Assembly: GCA_002345205.1 (NCBI GenBank)
Contig: DDVI01000016.1
Span: 57,333 to 119,123, forward strand
Source of the DNA: Bdellovibrionaceae bacterium UBA2316
GTDB lineage: Bacteria; Bdellovibrionota; Bdellovibrionia; Bdellovibrionales; Bdellovibrionaceae
Length of the DNA: 61,791 bases
Direction of reading: 5' to 3'
Below, piece after piece: positions 52,225 through 59,536 of this stretch. The position numbers and the translations under genes are program-made. A model generated the notes under the pieces. It searched no databases. It saw only the letters and a list, made by a program, of their open reading frames with translations, and was not told the origin of the DNA. Position 1 is the stretch's first letter. Each line of letters starts with the position of its first letter.

Positions 52225-52269
52225 ATATTCAAACCCTGCCACGACCAAATCGGGAAAGGGTGTGAATAT
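52225..52269 (+). terminator. Hairpin between argB and the FKBP lipoprotein gene
   Basis: Arms 52225-52237 (ATATTCAAACCCT) and 52257-52269 (AGGGTGTGAATAT) pair in 12 of 13 positions around a 19-base loop. No T-run follows, so it is not a classic terminator; it may be a processing site or weak attenuator. Confidence 0.4.
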
Positions 52270-52363
52270 TCAGCGCTTTGCATCTATTTTCCCTCGATCT
52301 CCCAAACGAAGTGACAAGGCAGCTTTAATTTGGCTATCATTTCGAAATATTAAGGAGACACTG

Positions 52364-53089
52364 ATGTTAAAATCAAAACTTATGATGGGGTTACTTGTGG
52401 CAGTTGCGTTCGGTATGACTGCGTGTGAAAAGAAATTAGATTCGGATCAAAAAAGAGCAAGTTATGCAATTGGACAACAATTGGGTAAGAACTTTAAAGA
52501 CAACAACGTAGAATTCGACGCTGATGTATTAGTAATGGCTCTTAAAGATGTTAAAGACAATAAAGCGAGCAAAATGACTCAAGAAGAAATGGGTAAAGCT
52601 ATGCAAAAGCTTCAAGAGATGGCTCAAGCTAAGCAAGGTGAAGTCGCTGAAACTAACAAGAAAAAAGGTGAAGAATACTTAGCTAAAAACAAAACAGCAG
52701 CTAACGTAAAAACAACGGAATCGGGTTTACAGTACGTGGTTGAAAAAGAAGGCGAAGGTAAAACTCCGTCTGATACGGATGAAGTAAAAGTTCACTACAC
52801 TGGAACTCTAACGGATGGAACAAAGTTTGATTCATCTGTTGATCGTGGTCAGCCGGCTGAATTCCCAGTTAATGGCGTAATCAAAGGTTGGACGGAAGCT
52901 TTGAAACTTATGAAAGAGGGTTCAAAGTACAAATTAACTATTCCCTCAGACTTAGCTTACGGTCCAATGGGTCGCCCAGGTATCCCACCGAATTCAGTAT
53001 TGCTATTTGATGTTGAATTACTTGAAGTTAAAAAAACAGCAAGTGCAGCTCCGGCTCCAACTGCTAAACCAGCTAAAAAGAAAAACTAG
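52364..53089 (+). CDS. FKBP-type peptidyl-prolyl isomerase, probable lipoprotein (FkpA/Mip type)
   Basis: Started at ATG 52364, with AAGGAG six bases before it, the product is 241 residues. A signal peptide ends GMTACEKK, where Cys is likely lipid-modified. An FKBP N-terminal dimerisation domain follows (ASYAIGQQLGKNFKDNNVEFDADVLVMALKD), then an FKBP core (VKVHYTGTLTDGTKFDSSVDRGQPAEFPVNGVIKGWTEALKLM, YGPMGRPGIPPNSVLLFDVELLEV). The tail is Ala/Pro/Lys-rich. It helps proline isomerisation and folding of envelope proteins. The longer frame from 52262 lacks a ribosome site. Confidence 0.93.
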   Translation: MLKSKLMMGLLVAVAFGMTACEKKLDSDQKRASYAIGQQLGKNFKDNNVEFDADVLVMALKDVKDNKASKMTQEEMGKAMQKLQEMAQAKQGEVAETNKKKGEEYLAKNKTAANVKTTESGLQYVVEKEGEGKTPSDTDEVKVHYTGTLTDGTKFDSSVDRGQPAEFPVNGVIKGWTEALKLMKEGSKYKLTIPSDLAYGPMGRPGIPPNSVLLFDVELLEVKKTASAAPAPTAKPAKKKN

Positions 53090-53093
53090 TTAA

Positions 53094-53687
53094 ATGAGTG
53101 GATTTAATTTTAGTTTAGATCCAATCGAAAACTTCGTCATTCTTTTAAACGAAGCCGTTGAACACAAAATGCCAGATCCGAATGCAATGGCTCTGGCAAC
53201 GGTGAACATCGAAAATAAACCGTCCGTACGTATCGTTTTCTATAAAGGTATGATACGAGACGGTTTTTCTTTTTATACGAACTACAATGGGCGCAAAGCT
53301 CAAGATATCGCTCACAATAACAATGTATGTGTGAATTTTTTTTGGTCCCAGCTAGAGCGTCAAGTTCGCATCGAGGGCAAAGCTTTAAAAACGACTCGTG
53401 CCGAATCGGAAGCTTACTTTAAAACACGTGTACGAGAGTCTCAGTTGGGGGCTTGGGCCTCTGAACAGAGTCAGCCGCTAGAGTCGTTTGAAACCATTGA
53501 AAAACGTTATCAAGAATTAAATACCAAGTATGCAAATCAAGAAATCCCGTGCCCTCCGCATTGGGGTGGATATATCATCGTCCCAGAAATGATTGAGTTT
53601 TGGTTTGGCCGTACAGGGCGAATGCACCAACGTTATCGTTATCAGCGTAATGGGACGTCTTGGGCTAAATCGTTCGTCAATCCGTAA
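53094..53687 (+). CDS. pdxH: Pyridoxamine 5'-phosphate oxidase
   Basis: The 197-residue FMN enzyme oxidises pyridoxine/pyridoxamine phosphate to pyridoxal phosphate. PDPNAMALATVN, PSVRIVFYKGMIRDGFSFYTNYNGRKAQDI, FFWSQLERQVRIEGKALKTT, WASEQSQPLES and PPHWGGYIIVPEMIEFWFGRTGRMHQRYRYQRNG are standard landmarks; the C-terminal WFGRTGRMHQR is slightly diverged from WQGRPSRLHDR. It starts four bases after the FKBP stop and overlaps the next gene by one base (TAATG). PLP would serve the cysteine desulfurase in the window. Confidence 0.94.
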   Translation: MSGFNFSLDPIENFVILLNEAVEHKMPDPNAMALATVNIENKPSVRIVFYKGMIRDGFSFYTNYNGRKAQDIAHNNNVCVNFFWSQLERQVRIEGKALKTTRAESEAYFKTRVRESQLGAWASEQSQPLESFETIEKRYQELNTKYANQEIPCPPHWGGYIIVPEMIEFWFGRTGRMHQRYRYQRNGTSWAKSFVNP

Positions 53688-54283
53688 TGAAACAAATTCT
53701 GCTCACTGGTTTTGAACCATTTAGTGATATCAAGATCAATCCGAGTGAAATCCTAGTTAGTGATTTGTTTGAAGAGTTGCAAAAACGAAATGAAATTGGC
53801 GTACATAAAGTGATTTTTCCTGTCGATTATCAAAAGGCGGATTCTGTTTTAAAAGATATTCAGTTTTCAAATTACGATTTTATTTTCCAATTTGGCGTCG
53901 CTGCAAAGCGATCCTATATCAGTTTAGAAAGAGTGGCGTTGAACTGGATTGAATCCCAAATTCCTGATAACTCGGGGGCTCATATTTCTGAAAAGAAAAT
54001 CGATTTGTCTTTGCCTGATGCTGCCTTGAATCGCCTTGATCTGGCCCGTATTAGTCAAGAACTAAACGGACGGTTTCCAAACAACATCGAAGTGTCGTTA
54101 TCGGCGGGTGCGTATCTTTGTAATTTTGTTTATTTTAAAACTCTTACTCAGACCTCAAAGTGCCTGTTTACGCATATTCCGACTCGATTAAATTTTTCAG
54201 AACAAGATTGGAATCATGACTGCCAAGAGTATCGCTCGTATACAAAATCCGTGGGACTTGAATTAATTAAACGCGTTCTTTAG
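53687..54283 (+). CDS. Pyroglutamyl-peptidase I-like cysteine peptidase (C15)
   Basis: The 198-residue product begins ILLTGFEPFSDIKINPSEIL, the family N-terminus. The catalytic triad is present: Glu in RSYISLERVALNWIES, Cys in LSAGAYLCNFVYFKTL, and His in CLFTHIPTRLNF. These enzymes remove N-terminal pyroglutamate from peptides in the cytoplasm. It is a little shorter than the usual 215 residues. It is coupled to pdxH by TAATG and overlaps the converging apaG end by four bases. Confidence 0.88.
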   Translation: MKQILLTGFEPFSDIKINPSEILVSDLFEELQKRNEIGVHKVIFPVDYQKADSVLKDIQFSNYDFIFQFGVAAKRSYISLERVALNWIESQIPDNSGAHISEKKIDLSLPDAALNRLDLARISQELNGRFPNNIEVSLSAGAYLCNFVYFKTLTQTSKCLFTHIPTRLNFSEQDWNHDCQEYRSYTKSVGLELIKRVL

Positions 54284-54669
54284 TGAAGAGATTCTGGGCA
54301 CACTAGATAAAATTCAGGAATTTCGATAGAGTATTCATTCCCATTGTCGGTCATCATTTGATAAAAGCCTTTCATTGAACCATATGACGTAGTCAGCGGG
54401 CAGGCACTATCGTATTCAAATGTTTGTCCGGGTTGAATCTTAGGTTGCATGCCGATCACGCCCGGGCCTTTTACTTCTTCGACTCGGCCGAAGGCGTCCG
54501 TAATAATCCAATGTCTATGCTGAAGCTGAGCAGGAACCGCGCCCGTGTTTTTAATCTGAATTTTGTAAGCAAAAAAATAGTAGTTGTGGTGGGGACGTGA
54601 TTCGGTCTCGACGTAGACTACTTTGGCTTGTATTTGAAAACTTGGTTCGATAGCTTTTTCTTTAGACAT
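54280..54669 (-). CDS. apaG: ApaG domain protein (DUF525)
   Basis: The product is 129 residues from ATG 54667-54669, or 133 from TTG at 54679-54681. The fold is that of a fibronectin-like ApaG domain: FFAYKIQIKNTGAVPAQLQHRHWIITDAFGRVEEVKGPGVIGMQPKIQPGQTFEYDSACPL and YGSMKGFYQMM are diagnostic. ApaG is linked in Enterobacteria to cobalt/magnesium efflux and to the apaH locus; its molecular role is unclear. No Shine-Dalgarno is clear for either start. EEP hydrolase lies upstream on the same strand. Confidence 0.93.
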   Translation of the reverse strand: MSKEKAIEPSFQIQAKVVYVETESRPHHNYYFFAYKIQIKNTGAVPAQLQHRHWIITDAFGRVEEVKGPGVIGMQPKIQPGQTFEYDSACPLTTSYGSMKGFYQMMTDNGNEYSIEIPEFYLVCPESLH

Positions 54670-54706
54670 AGTGATAGTCAAAAGTTAAACAAATTGAAGT
54701 TCGATA

Positions 54707-55711
54707 TCAAGCTTTAAATGGGATGTTATGTAGCTTGAAAAAGATTGGGTAGTGGTCGGAAGGCAATTCTAGCTTTTGTTCTAGGGTGGTTGGTAAATCT
54801 AGGTCAAATCCATAGCTATCTTTGTAGCGGTAAACAATCGCAGAACTCTTATCTAAATATTGGGCCGCTTTAGGTGTTAAAAAGCAAAAGTCAATTTGTC
54901 GACCCTCGCTGCGTAATCCGGCACGGACTTGAGCAAAAGTGACTCTACGGTCGTCCGGTAATCCGCCAAGTTCTAGGACGTCCTGCAATTGAGTGTGCTC
55001 GTAAAGGTATTTAAATTCTTCATCTGTTGAACGAAGAGACGCATTTCCGTTAAAATCCCCAGCTAAAATCATTGGGACATTGGGATTGCGTTTCTGTACT
55101 TCATTAGCGATATCAACCACTGTTTTAAGTTCGGCTTGTCGGCGCGAAAAGCCGTGGGGATCCTTTTTCTCGGGATCTAATCTGGATTTTAAGTGGGTTA
55201 ACAGGATATTCAAAAAGGGCTTGTCGGATTCCCGCTGAAATAACTTTAGTTCGGCGCAGTCACGTGACAGCTTGTGTTCAGGAGGTGTCTTTAAGAAACG
55301 CTCAGAGTCGTAGTTGAAATTAATTAACCGGTGCTTATTAGTGGACAGATCAAAATAGAAAGGCAGATTCTTACGAACTAAAAAGCCCACATCAATATTT
55401 CGATCCGAGTTACCCTCCATTAAGGCAGTTGAGTATTTGTTCTCTAAGAATAACTCATTGAAGTTTTTTAATGATTCAGGTCCGCCGACTTCGCATAATA
55501 GAATAATATCCGGGTCCATGTCTTTAAACGTACGCGCCAATTCTTTTAGTTTAGCCAGATTTTTATTTGGATAAATAGACGTCGATAGTTTTTGCCACTG
55601 AATTTCATCTAATTTAGTATGTTCTAAAGTGGGCGGCTGATCGAACAGCAAAAACAGATTTTCTGTATTTAGAAGTGCTATTTTTAAATCCGTTGATTCA
55701 GTCCAAGGCAT
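54707..55711 (-). CDS. Endonuclease/exonuclease/phosphatase (EEP) family hydrolase
   Basis: The 334-residue product shows the EEP active site in order: IALLNTENLFLLF (metal Asn), DIILLCEVGGPESL (metal Glu), LLTHLKSRLD (His), ILAGDFNGNASL (Asp/Asn), RQIDFCFLTPKA (Asp) and LPSDHYPIFFKL (Asp-His). The substrate could be DNA, a phospholipid or inositol phosphate; the fold alone does not tell. No signal peptide, so cytoplasmic. It is divergent from pepA, and its start codon lies inside a palindrome. Confidence 0.88.
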   Translation of the reverse strand: MPWTESTDLKIALLNTENLFLLFDQPPTLEHTKLDEIQWQKLSTSIYPNKNLAKLKELARTFKDMDPDIILLCEVGGPESLKNFNELFLENKYSTALMEGNSDRNIDVGFLVRKNLPFYFDLSTNKHRLINFNYDSERFLKTPPEHKLSRDCAELKLFQRESDKPFLNILLTHLKSRLDPEKKDPHGFSRRQAELKTVVDIANEVQKRNPNVPMILAGDFNGNASLRSTDEEFKYLYEHTQLQDVLELGGLPDDRRVTFAQVRAGLRSEGRQIDFCFLTPKAAQYLDKSSAIVYRYKDSYGFDLDLPTTLEQKLELPSDHYPIFFKLHNIPFKA

Positions 55712-55727
55712 AATACTATTATTATGC
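55708..55727. promoter_or_regulatory. 20-base palindrome at the EEP start codon
   Basis: Perfect arms GCATAATA (55708-55715) and TATTATGC (55720-55727) with a four-base spacer overlap the EEP hydrolase ATG and lie 34 bases before pepA. The position in a divergent intergenic region suits a repressor site shared by both genes. Only the symmetry is seen. Confidence 0.35.
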
Positions 55728-55760
55728 TGGGAATAAATACTCTATGCAAAAGGAAAAATC

Positions 55761-57275
55761 ATGAAATCTCTAATATTTCCTAAAATTAAACCGTGGAATG
55801 CAGACATAAAGAATCTTATCAAATCTATTGATTTATTTAAGGCTCAATTCAAGAAAACAGAAGCTAGACAAGGCTTAGTGATTGTCGTGAATGCAGCCGA
55901 TTCCGAACAAAAAGATGAGTTGTTTAGAACTGTCTTTGATAAATTGGCCCTGGATTGGGAAAAGAAAACAAGCTCTAAAACATTTGCTTCAGACACTCTT
56001 TATTTCCAAACGAACTGGGGTTTGGTGTGGCTATGTAGTCCAGCCAAGACATCGCCTAAATTTTTTGCAGAATCAGAATGGTCGTGGGCGAAGGAAGCCT
56101 TTGGCTCTTTATTAGGTCACTTTCGATTGCATAAATTAAAACAGGTTTATGTATACACCGGTGCTGAAAAGAAATCCGTAATTGTCCCTGCATTAGTAGG
56201 TCTTGAGATGGCTTTCTACCAATTCAAGAATTTTGCGACGTTGAAGAGCGATGATCTGCCAGAAATTTATTTTGATAAATTAGAAAAATCGGATATGCGA
56301 GAAGCACAAAATTTTGCAACCAGCATTAATCTAACTCGACATCTAGTTAACTTACCTCCCAACCAAATGGCGCCAAAAGACTTTGTGCAACTGGCAAAGG
56401 GTTTGAAATGGGGTCGTAATATTAAACTCGAAGTTTGGGATCAGCGCCGATTAGCAAAAGAAAAAATGAATTTACATTTAGCCGTCGGGCAGGGATCTGA
56501 TAATCCTCCGTATTTACTACATATAAAATATGCAAAACGTGGAAATGCAAAATCAATCGCATTTGTCGGTAAAGGAATTACATTTGATACAGGCGGATTA
56601 GATATCAAACCGGCGTCAGGTATGCGCTTAATGAAAAAAGACATGGGGGGAGCCGCAGCTGTCTTGGGACTGGCTCATTATGTAGCACAGCATGACTGGT
56701 CGGTGGATTTTGATTTTTACATGGCTCTTGCTGAAAACTCAATTAACGGAAATGCATTTCGTCCCAGTGATGTAATTACATCACGCGCGGGTTATACCGT
56801 TGAAATTGATAACACGGATGCGGAAGGTCGTTTAGTTTTAGCGGACTCATTGGATTTAGCGACTAAGGGTAATGCTAAGTTAGATTGTGTAATTAATGTG
56901 GCGACGTTGACTGGCGCAATCAAAGTAGCGCTCGGTGCAGATGTGGCCGGATTGTTTTCCAATGATGATGATTTAGCAGATGAACTGGTTTCTTCAGGTC
57001 GTCGCATGGGTGATCATTGTTGGCGAATGCCGCTTGTTGATAAATATTTTGGTAGCTTAAGCAGTTCGTTCGCTGATTTTAAAAATTCATCAGAAGGTTT
57101 CGGTGGTGCTATCACCGCTGCTTTGTTCTTGCAGAAATTTGTAAACCAGAAACGTTGGGCTCATCTAGATATTTATGGCTGGAATGATAAGTCGTCTGGC
57201 AGTTTAGGATTTTCGGGCGGCAGCGGGCAGGGTGTGGCTATGCTCGTAGATTTTATAAGCAAATATAAAATTTAA
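55761..57275 (+). CDS. pepA: Leucyl aminopeptidase (M17)
   Basis: The 504-residue cytoplasmic peptidase releases N-terminal residues from peptides. The catalytic C-terminal domain contains VGKGITFDTGGLDIKPASGMRLMKKDMGGAAAVLG (metal Lys and Asp), ENSINGNAFRPSDVITSRAGYTVEI and the hallmark NTDAEGRLVLADSLDLA. The N-terminal ~170 residues are diverged. AAAAGGA precedes ATG by seven bases. A shared source of amino acids with the nearby pyroglutamyl peptidase would fit a protein-feeding lifestyle. It converges on the orphan gene with six bases between stops. Confidence 0.94.
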   Translation: MKSLIFPKIKPWNADIKNLIKSIDLFKAQFKKTEARQGLVIVVNAADSEQKDELFRTVFDKLALDWEKKTSSKTFASDTLYFQTNWGLVWLCSPAKTSPKFFAESEWSWAKEAFGSLLGHFRLHKLKQVYVYTGAEKKSVIVPALVGLEMAFYQFKNFATLKSDDLPEIYFDKLEKSDMREAQNFATSINLTRHLVNLPPNQMAPKDFVQLAKGLKWGRNIKLEVWDQRRLAKEKMNLHLAVGQGSDNPPYLLHIKYAKRGNAKSIAFVGKGITFDTGGLDIKPASGMRLMKKDMGGAAAVLGLAHYVAQHDWSVDFDFYMALAENSINGNAFRPSDVITSRAGYTVEIDNTDAEGRLVLADSLDLATKGNAKLDCVINVATLTGAIKVALGADVAGLFSNDDDLADELVSSGRRMGDHCWRMPLVDKYFGSLSSSFADFKNSSEGFGGAITAALFLQKFVNQKRWAHLDIYGWNDKSSGSLGFSGGSGQGVAMLVDFISKYKI

Positions 57276-57281
57276 CTTAAG

Positions 57282-58715
57282 CTATTTTGATTTTCCAAAA
57301 CCCCATAGTTTGTGTTTTTTCAAGTAATCCACTACGAGATTAGGGACTAACTTTTCCCAACCTTTTTCTTTTTTCTCGATCATTTTTTGGACATCACTTG
57401 AATGGTAGTATGTATCTGTATCATCGCACCCAGAGATGTCTAAAATCTGCGAATTTTCGATAAAGTGTTTGTATAAATGATTAACCTCTTTACCTGGGAA
57501 GAACGACTTAGTTGTTAAGCACATCATGTCGTTTTTGTGCGGGTAAATATAGAGTTTAGTTTGGCTATCTAGTAATTTTCCCAAAGCTTCAAAGATATGG
57601 CCTTCCAGCTGCTTATACTTTTCAGGATCAAATAGATTTTCTAGGTGGCGAGCACTCATTACCATGACGAGTGGCGCTTGAGTGTAATTTCTAAAAAAAC
57701 GTTTCAATTCGTAAAAATATTTAAAATTTGAAATTAAAACGTAGTATCCAAGACTCGTAATGATTTGAACACGGTGCCAGAATTCATCAACATCGATATC
57801 AAATTCGCTGGTGATTTCCATAATCGGAAAAATGTCGCTCGTTTTTAATTTCTGTGATTTCATCTCTAGTTTTAGCTGTTCGAAGCCTTTGCTCATGACA
57901 TCAAGATGGGTTTGCGTAATCGGACGGTAGAAACCACGTTGAATCAACAGACCTTTTCCCCAAATCGTGTCTGCGATATTTAAAACAGCATCGGAACCAA
58001 CGCCCGTTTGTGGCCCAAAAAGAACAGCTTCAGCCAAACCACGCTTGACCAATTCTAAATTCATTTTTTGATTGTTGAAATGTTTTAGTGCCGGGCCCGA
58101 AAACTTGATCACATCAATAATGATCTGTCCTTGTTTTAAACCATCTACTAGAAAATTCATGAAGTCGGATGGATCTTCTGAGTGATAAAAAGCTGAATAA
58201 ACAAGGTTTACGCCCAACATTCCCAACGCCTCTTGTTGCTGAAGTCGGCGTTGATCCATCATTCGTACATGAAGAATAATATCATTGGGTTCTGCGCCCG
58301 GTTTTTTCTGAAATCGTACGCCCATCCAACCATGGCATTTTGGCGATTCTGCGGAACCCGTCGCCACAGTATTTGCGTATGCAAAGAATGTAGTTTTGCT
58401 TCCGCGATGTTCATTTAAACGGCGAATCAGTAATGAGTATTCTTTTTCAAGCATGCGATTTAGTCGCGACTCAACAACGTAGCGGCCATTTTTTTCTTTA
58501 CCGTAGATTTCATCGCTGTAAATCATATCGTAAGCAGAGATAGTTTTAGCGATTGTCTGAGAGGCTCGCCCGGCCTGAAAGAAATGTCGGGCGACTTCTT
58601 GTCCAGCGCCGATTTCAGCAAAGGCACCGTAGATATTCATGTCCAAGTTTACGCGAAGAGCTTTTCCTGTCGTGGTACGGGAACCAATTACTTCCGCGGG
58701 AACTTTATCAGACAT
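57282..58715 (-). CDS. Conserved cytoplasmic protein of unknown function (477 residues)
   Basis: The product has no signal peptide or membrane helix. It opens with VPAEVIGSRTTTGKALRVNLDMNIYGAFAEIGAGQEVARHFFQAG, a strongly ordered, conserved-looking stretch with a Gly-rich AEIGAGQE motif. Later parts include KCHGWMGVRFQKKPGAEPNDIILHVRMMD and MEITSEFDIDVDEFWHRVQI. I recall such proteins in databases under unreliable names such as nicotinate-nucleotide adenylyltransferase; no HxGH nucleotidyltransferase motif is visible. It overlaps the end of the DUF502 gene by eight bases, so the pair are co-expressed. Confidence 0.78.
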   Translation of the reverse strand: MSDKVPAEVIGSRTTTGKALRVNLDMNIYGAFAEIGAGQEVARHFFQAGRASQTIAKTISAYDMIYSDEIYGKEKNGRYVVESRLNRMLEKEYSLLIRRLNEHRGSKTTFFAYANTVATGSAESPKCHGWMGVRFQKKPGAEPNDIILHVRMMDQRRLQQQEALGMLGVNLVYSAFYHSEDPSDFMNFLVDGLKQGQIIIDVIKFSGPALKHFNNQKMNLELVKRGLAEAVLFGPQTGVGSDAVLNIADTIWGKGLLIQRGFYRPITQTHLDVMSKGFEQLKLEMKSQKLKTSDIFPIMEITSEFDIDVDEFWHRVQIITSLGYYVLISNFKYFYELKRFFRNYTQAPLVMVMSARHLENLFDPEKYKQLEGHIFEALGKLLDSQTKLYIYPHKNDMMCLTTKSFFPGKEVNHLYKHFIENSQILDISGCDDTDTYYHSSDVQKMIEKKEKGWEKLVPNLVVDYLKKHKLWGFGKSK

Positions 58716-59328
58716 GCTTGTCTCCTTGACTATTTGATTTCACCCAACCCGTAATCGCAAGACTAAGAGCTTTCTCAACAGGAATATTTATTTTTTTAAT
58801 TTTTGATTTATCAATTAGAATTGTAAAGCCACCTAAAGCATAACTAAGTGGAACATAAACAGCGACCTTTTCATCGAATTTAGGTTTCAATGCTGGCTCT
58901 TGGGTTCCGGGAACATCTTCGAAATGATCCCGGGTCACAAGTCCAACAACATGGGCTCCGTCATTAAGCTCAACCATAACCACACTTTTTAAATCTTTCT
59001 GTCCATCGCTACTAAACAACCCCATTAGATCCTTTAAAGGGGAATACAGGGCTTTAATCAGAGGGACTTGTGTCAGACGTTTTTCAATTTGATCCCAAAT
59101 TGATTTTGAAATGAAGTGAGTTAGAACTAGCCCGAATAAAAATATGATAATTAAAGTAGTTACTAACCCTAGCCCCGGTATGTAGGACTCTCGTAAGACA
59201 TCTCTGAAGAATTGCCCTAACAAATTCTCTAAAATCATGACGCCGGCATAAATTAAATAGAAGGTAATTACGATAGGAAGTAGAGTGACTAGGCCCCGCA
59301 GAAAGATATCGGTAATTCGTTTTAGCAT
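58708..59328 (-). CDS. DUF502 family membrane protein
   Basis: The 206-residue product has two helices (GLVTLLPIVITFYLIYAGVMIL and GLGLVTTLIIIFLFGLVL) and a cytoplasmic domain with IKALYSPLKDLMGLFSS and VAVYVPLSYALGGFTILIDKSKI. These are DUF502 landmarks. The family is widespread and its function is unknown. Downstream, overlapping by eight bases, is the conserved orphan, which may work with it at the membrane. Confidence 0.9.
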   Translation of the reverse strand: MLKRITDIFLRGLVTLLPIVITFYLIYAGVMILENLLGQFFRDVLRESYIPGLGLVTTLIIIFLFGLVLTHFISKSIWDQIEKRLTQVPLIKALYSPLKDLMGLFSSDGQKDLKSVVMVELNDGAHVVGLVTRDHFEDVPGTQEPALKPKFDEKVAVYVPLSYALGGFTILIDKSKIKKINIPVEKALSLAITGWVKSNSQGDKHV

Positions 59329-59536
59329 GAAAACATCCTCTCATATAAATACAGTGAAATATATGAATTTGCGCGTCTACAAAACCTAGTAAAACTTTAG
59401 TGTGTATCATAAGGGTTCGAGTCTTGGATACCAAGTTGTCTCGTATTGGGAAATCAGATGTCCCACGTATCACAAAAGTTCTAAAGGGTTCAGGACCTAT
59501 GTCCGATTAATTTGGGGACATCCTTTTGGAGGCTTT

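Noticed and set aside
57282..58715. Naming the 477-residue orphan a nicotinate-nucleotide adenylyltransferase or a TonB receptor
   Set aside because: No HxGH motif, signal peptide, plug or barrel is visible.
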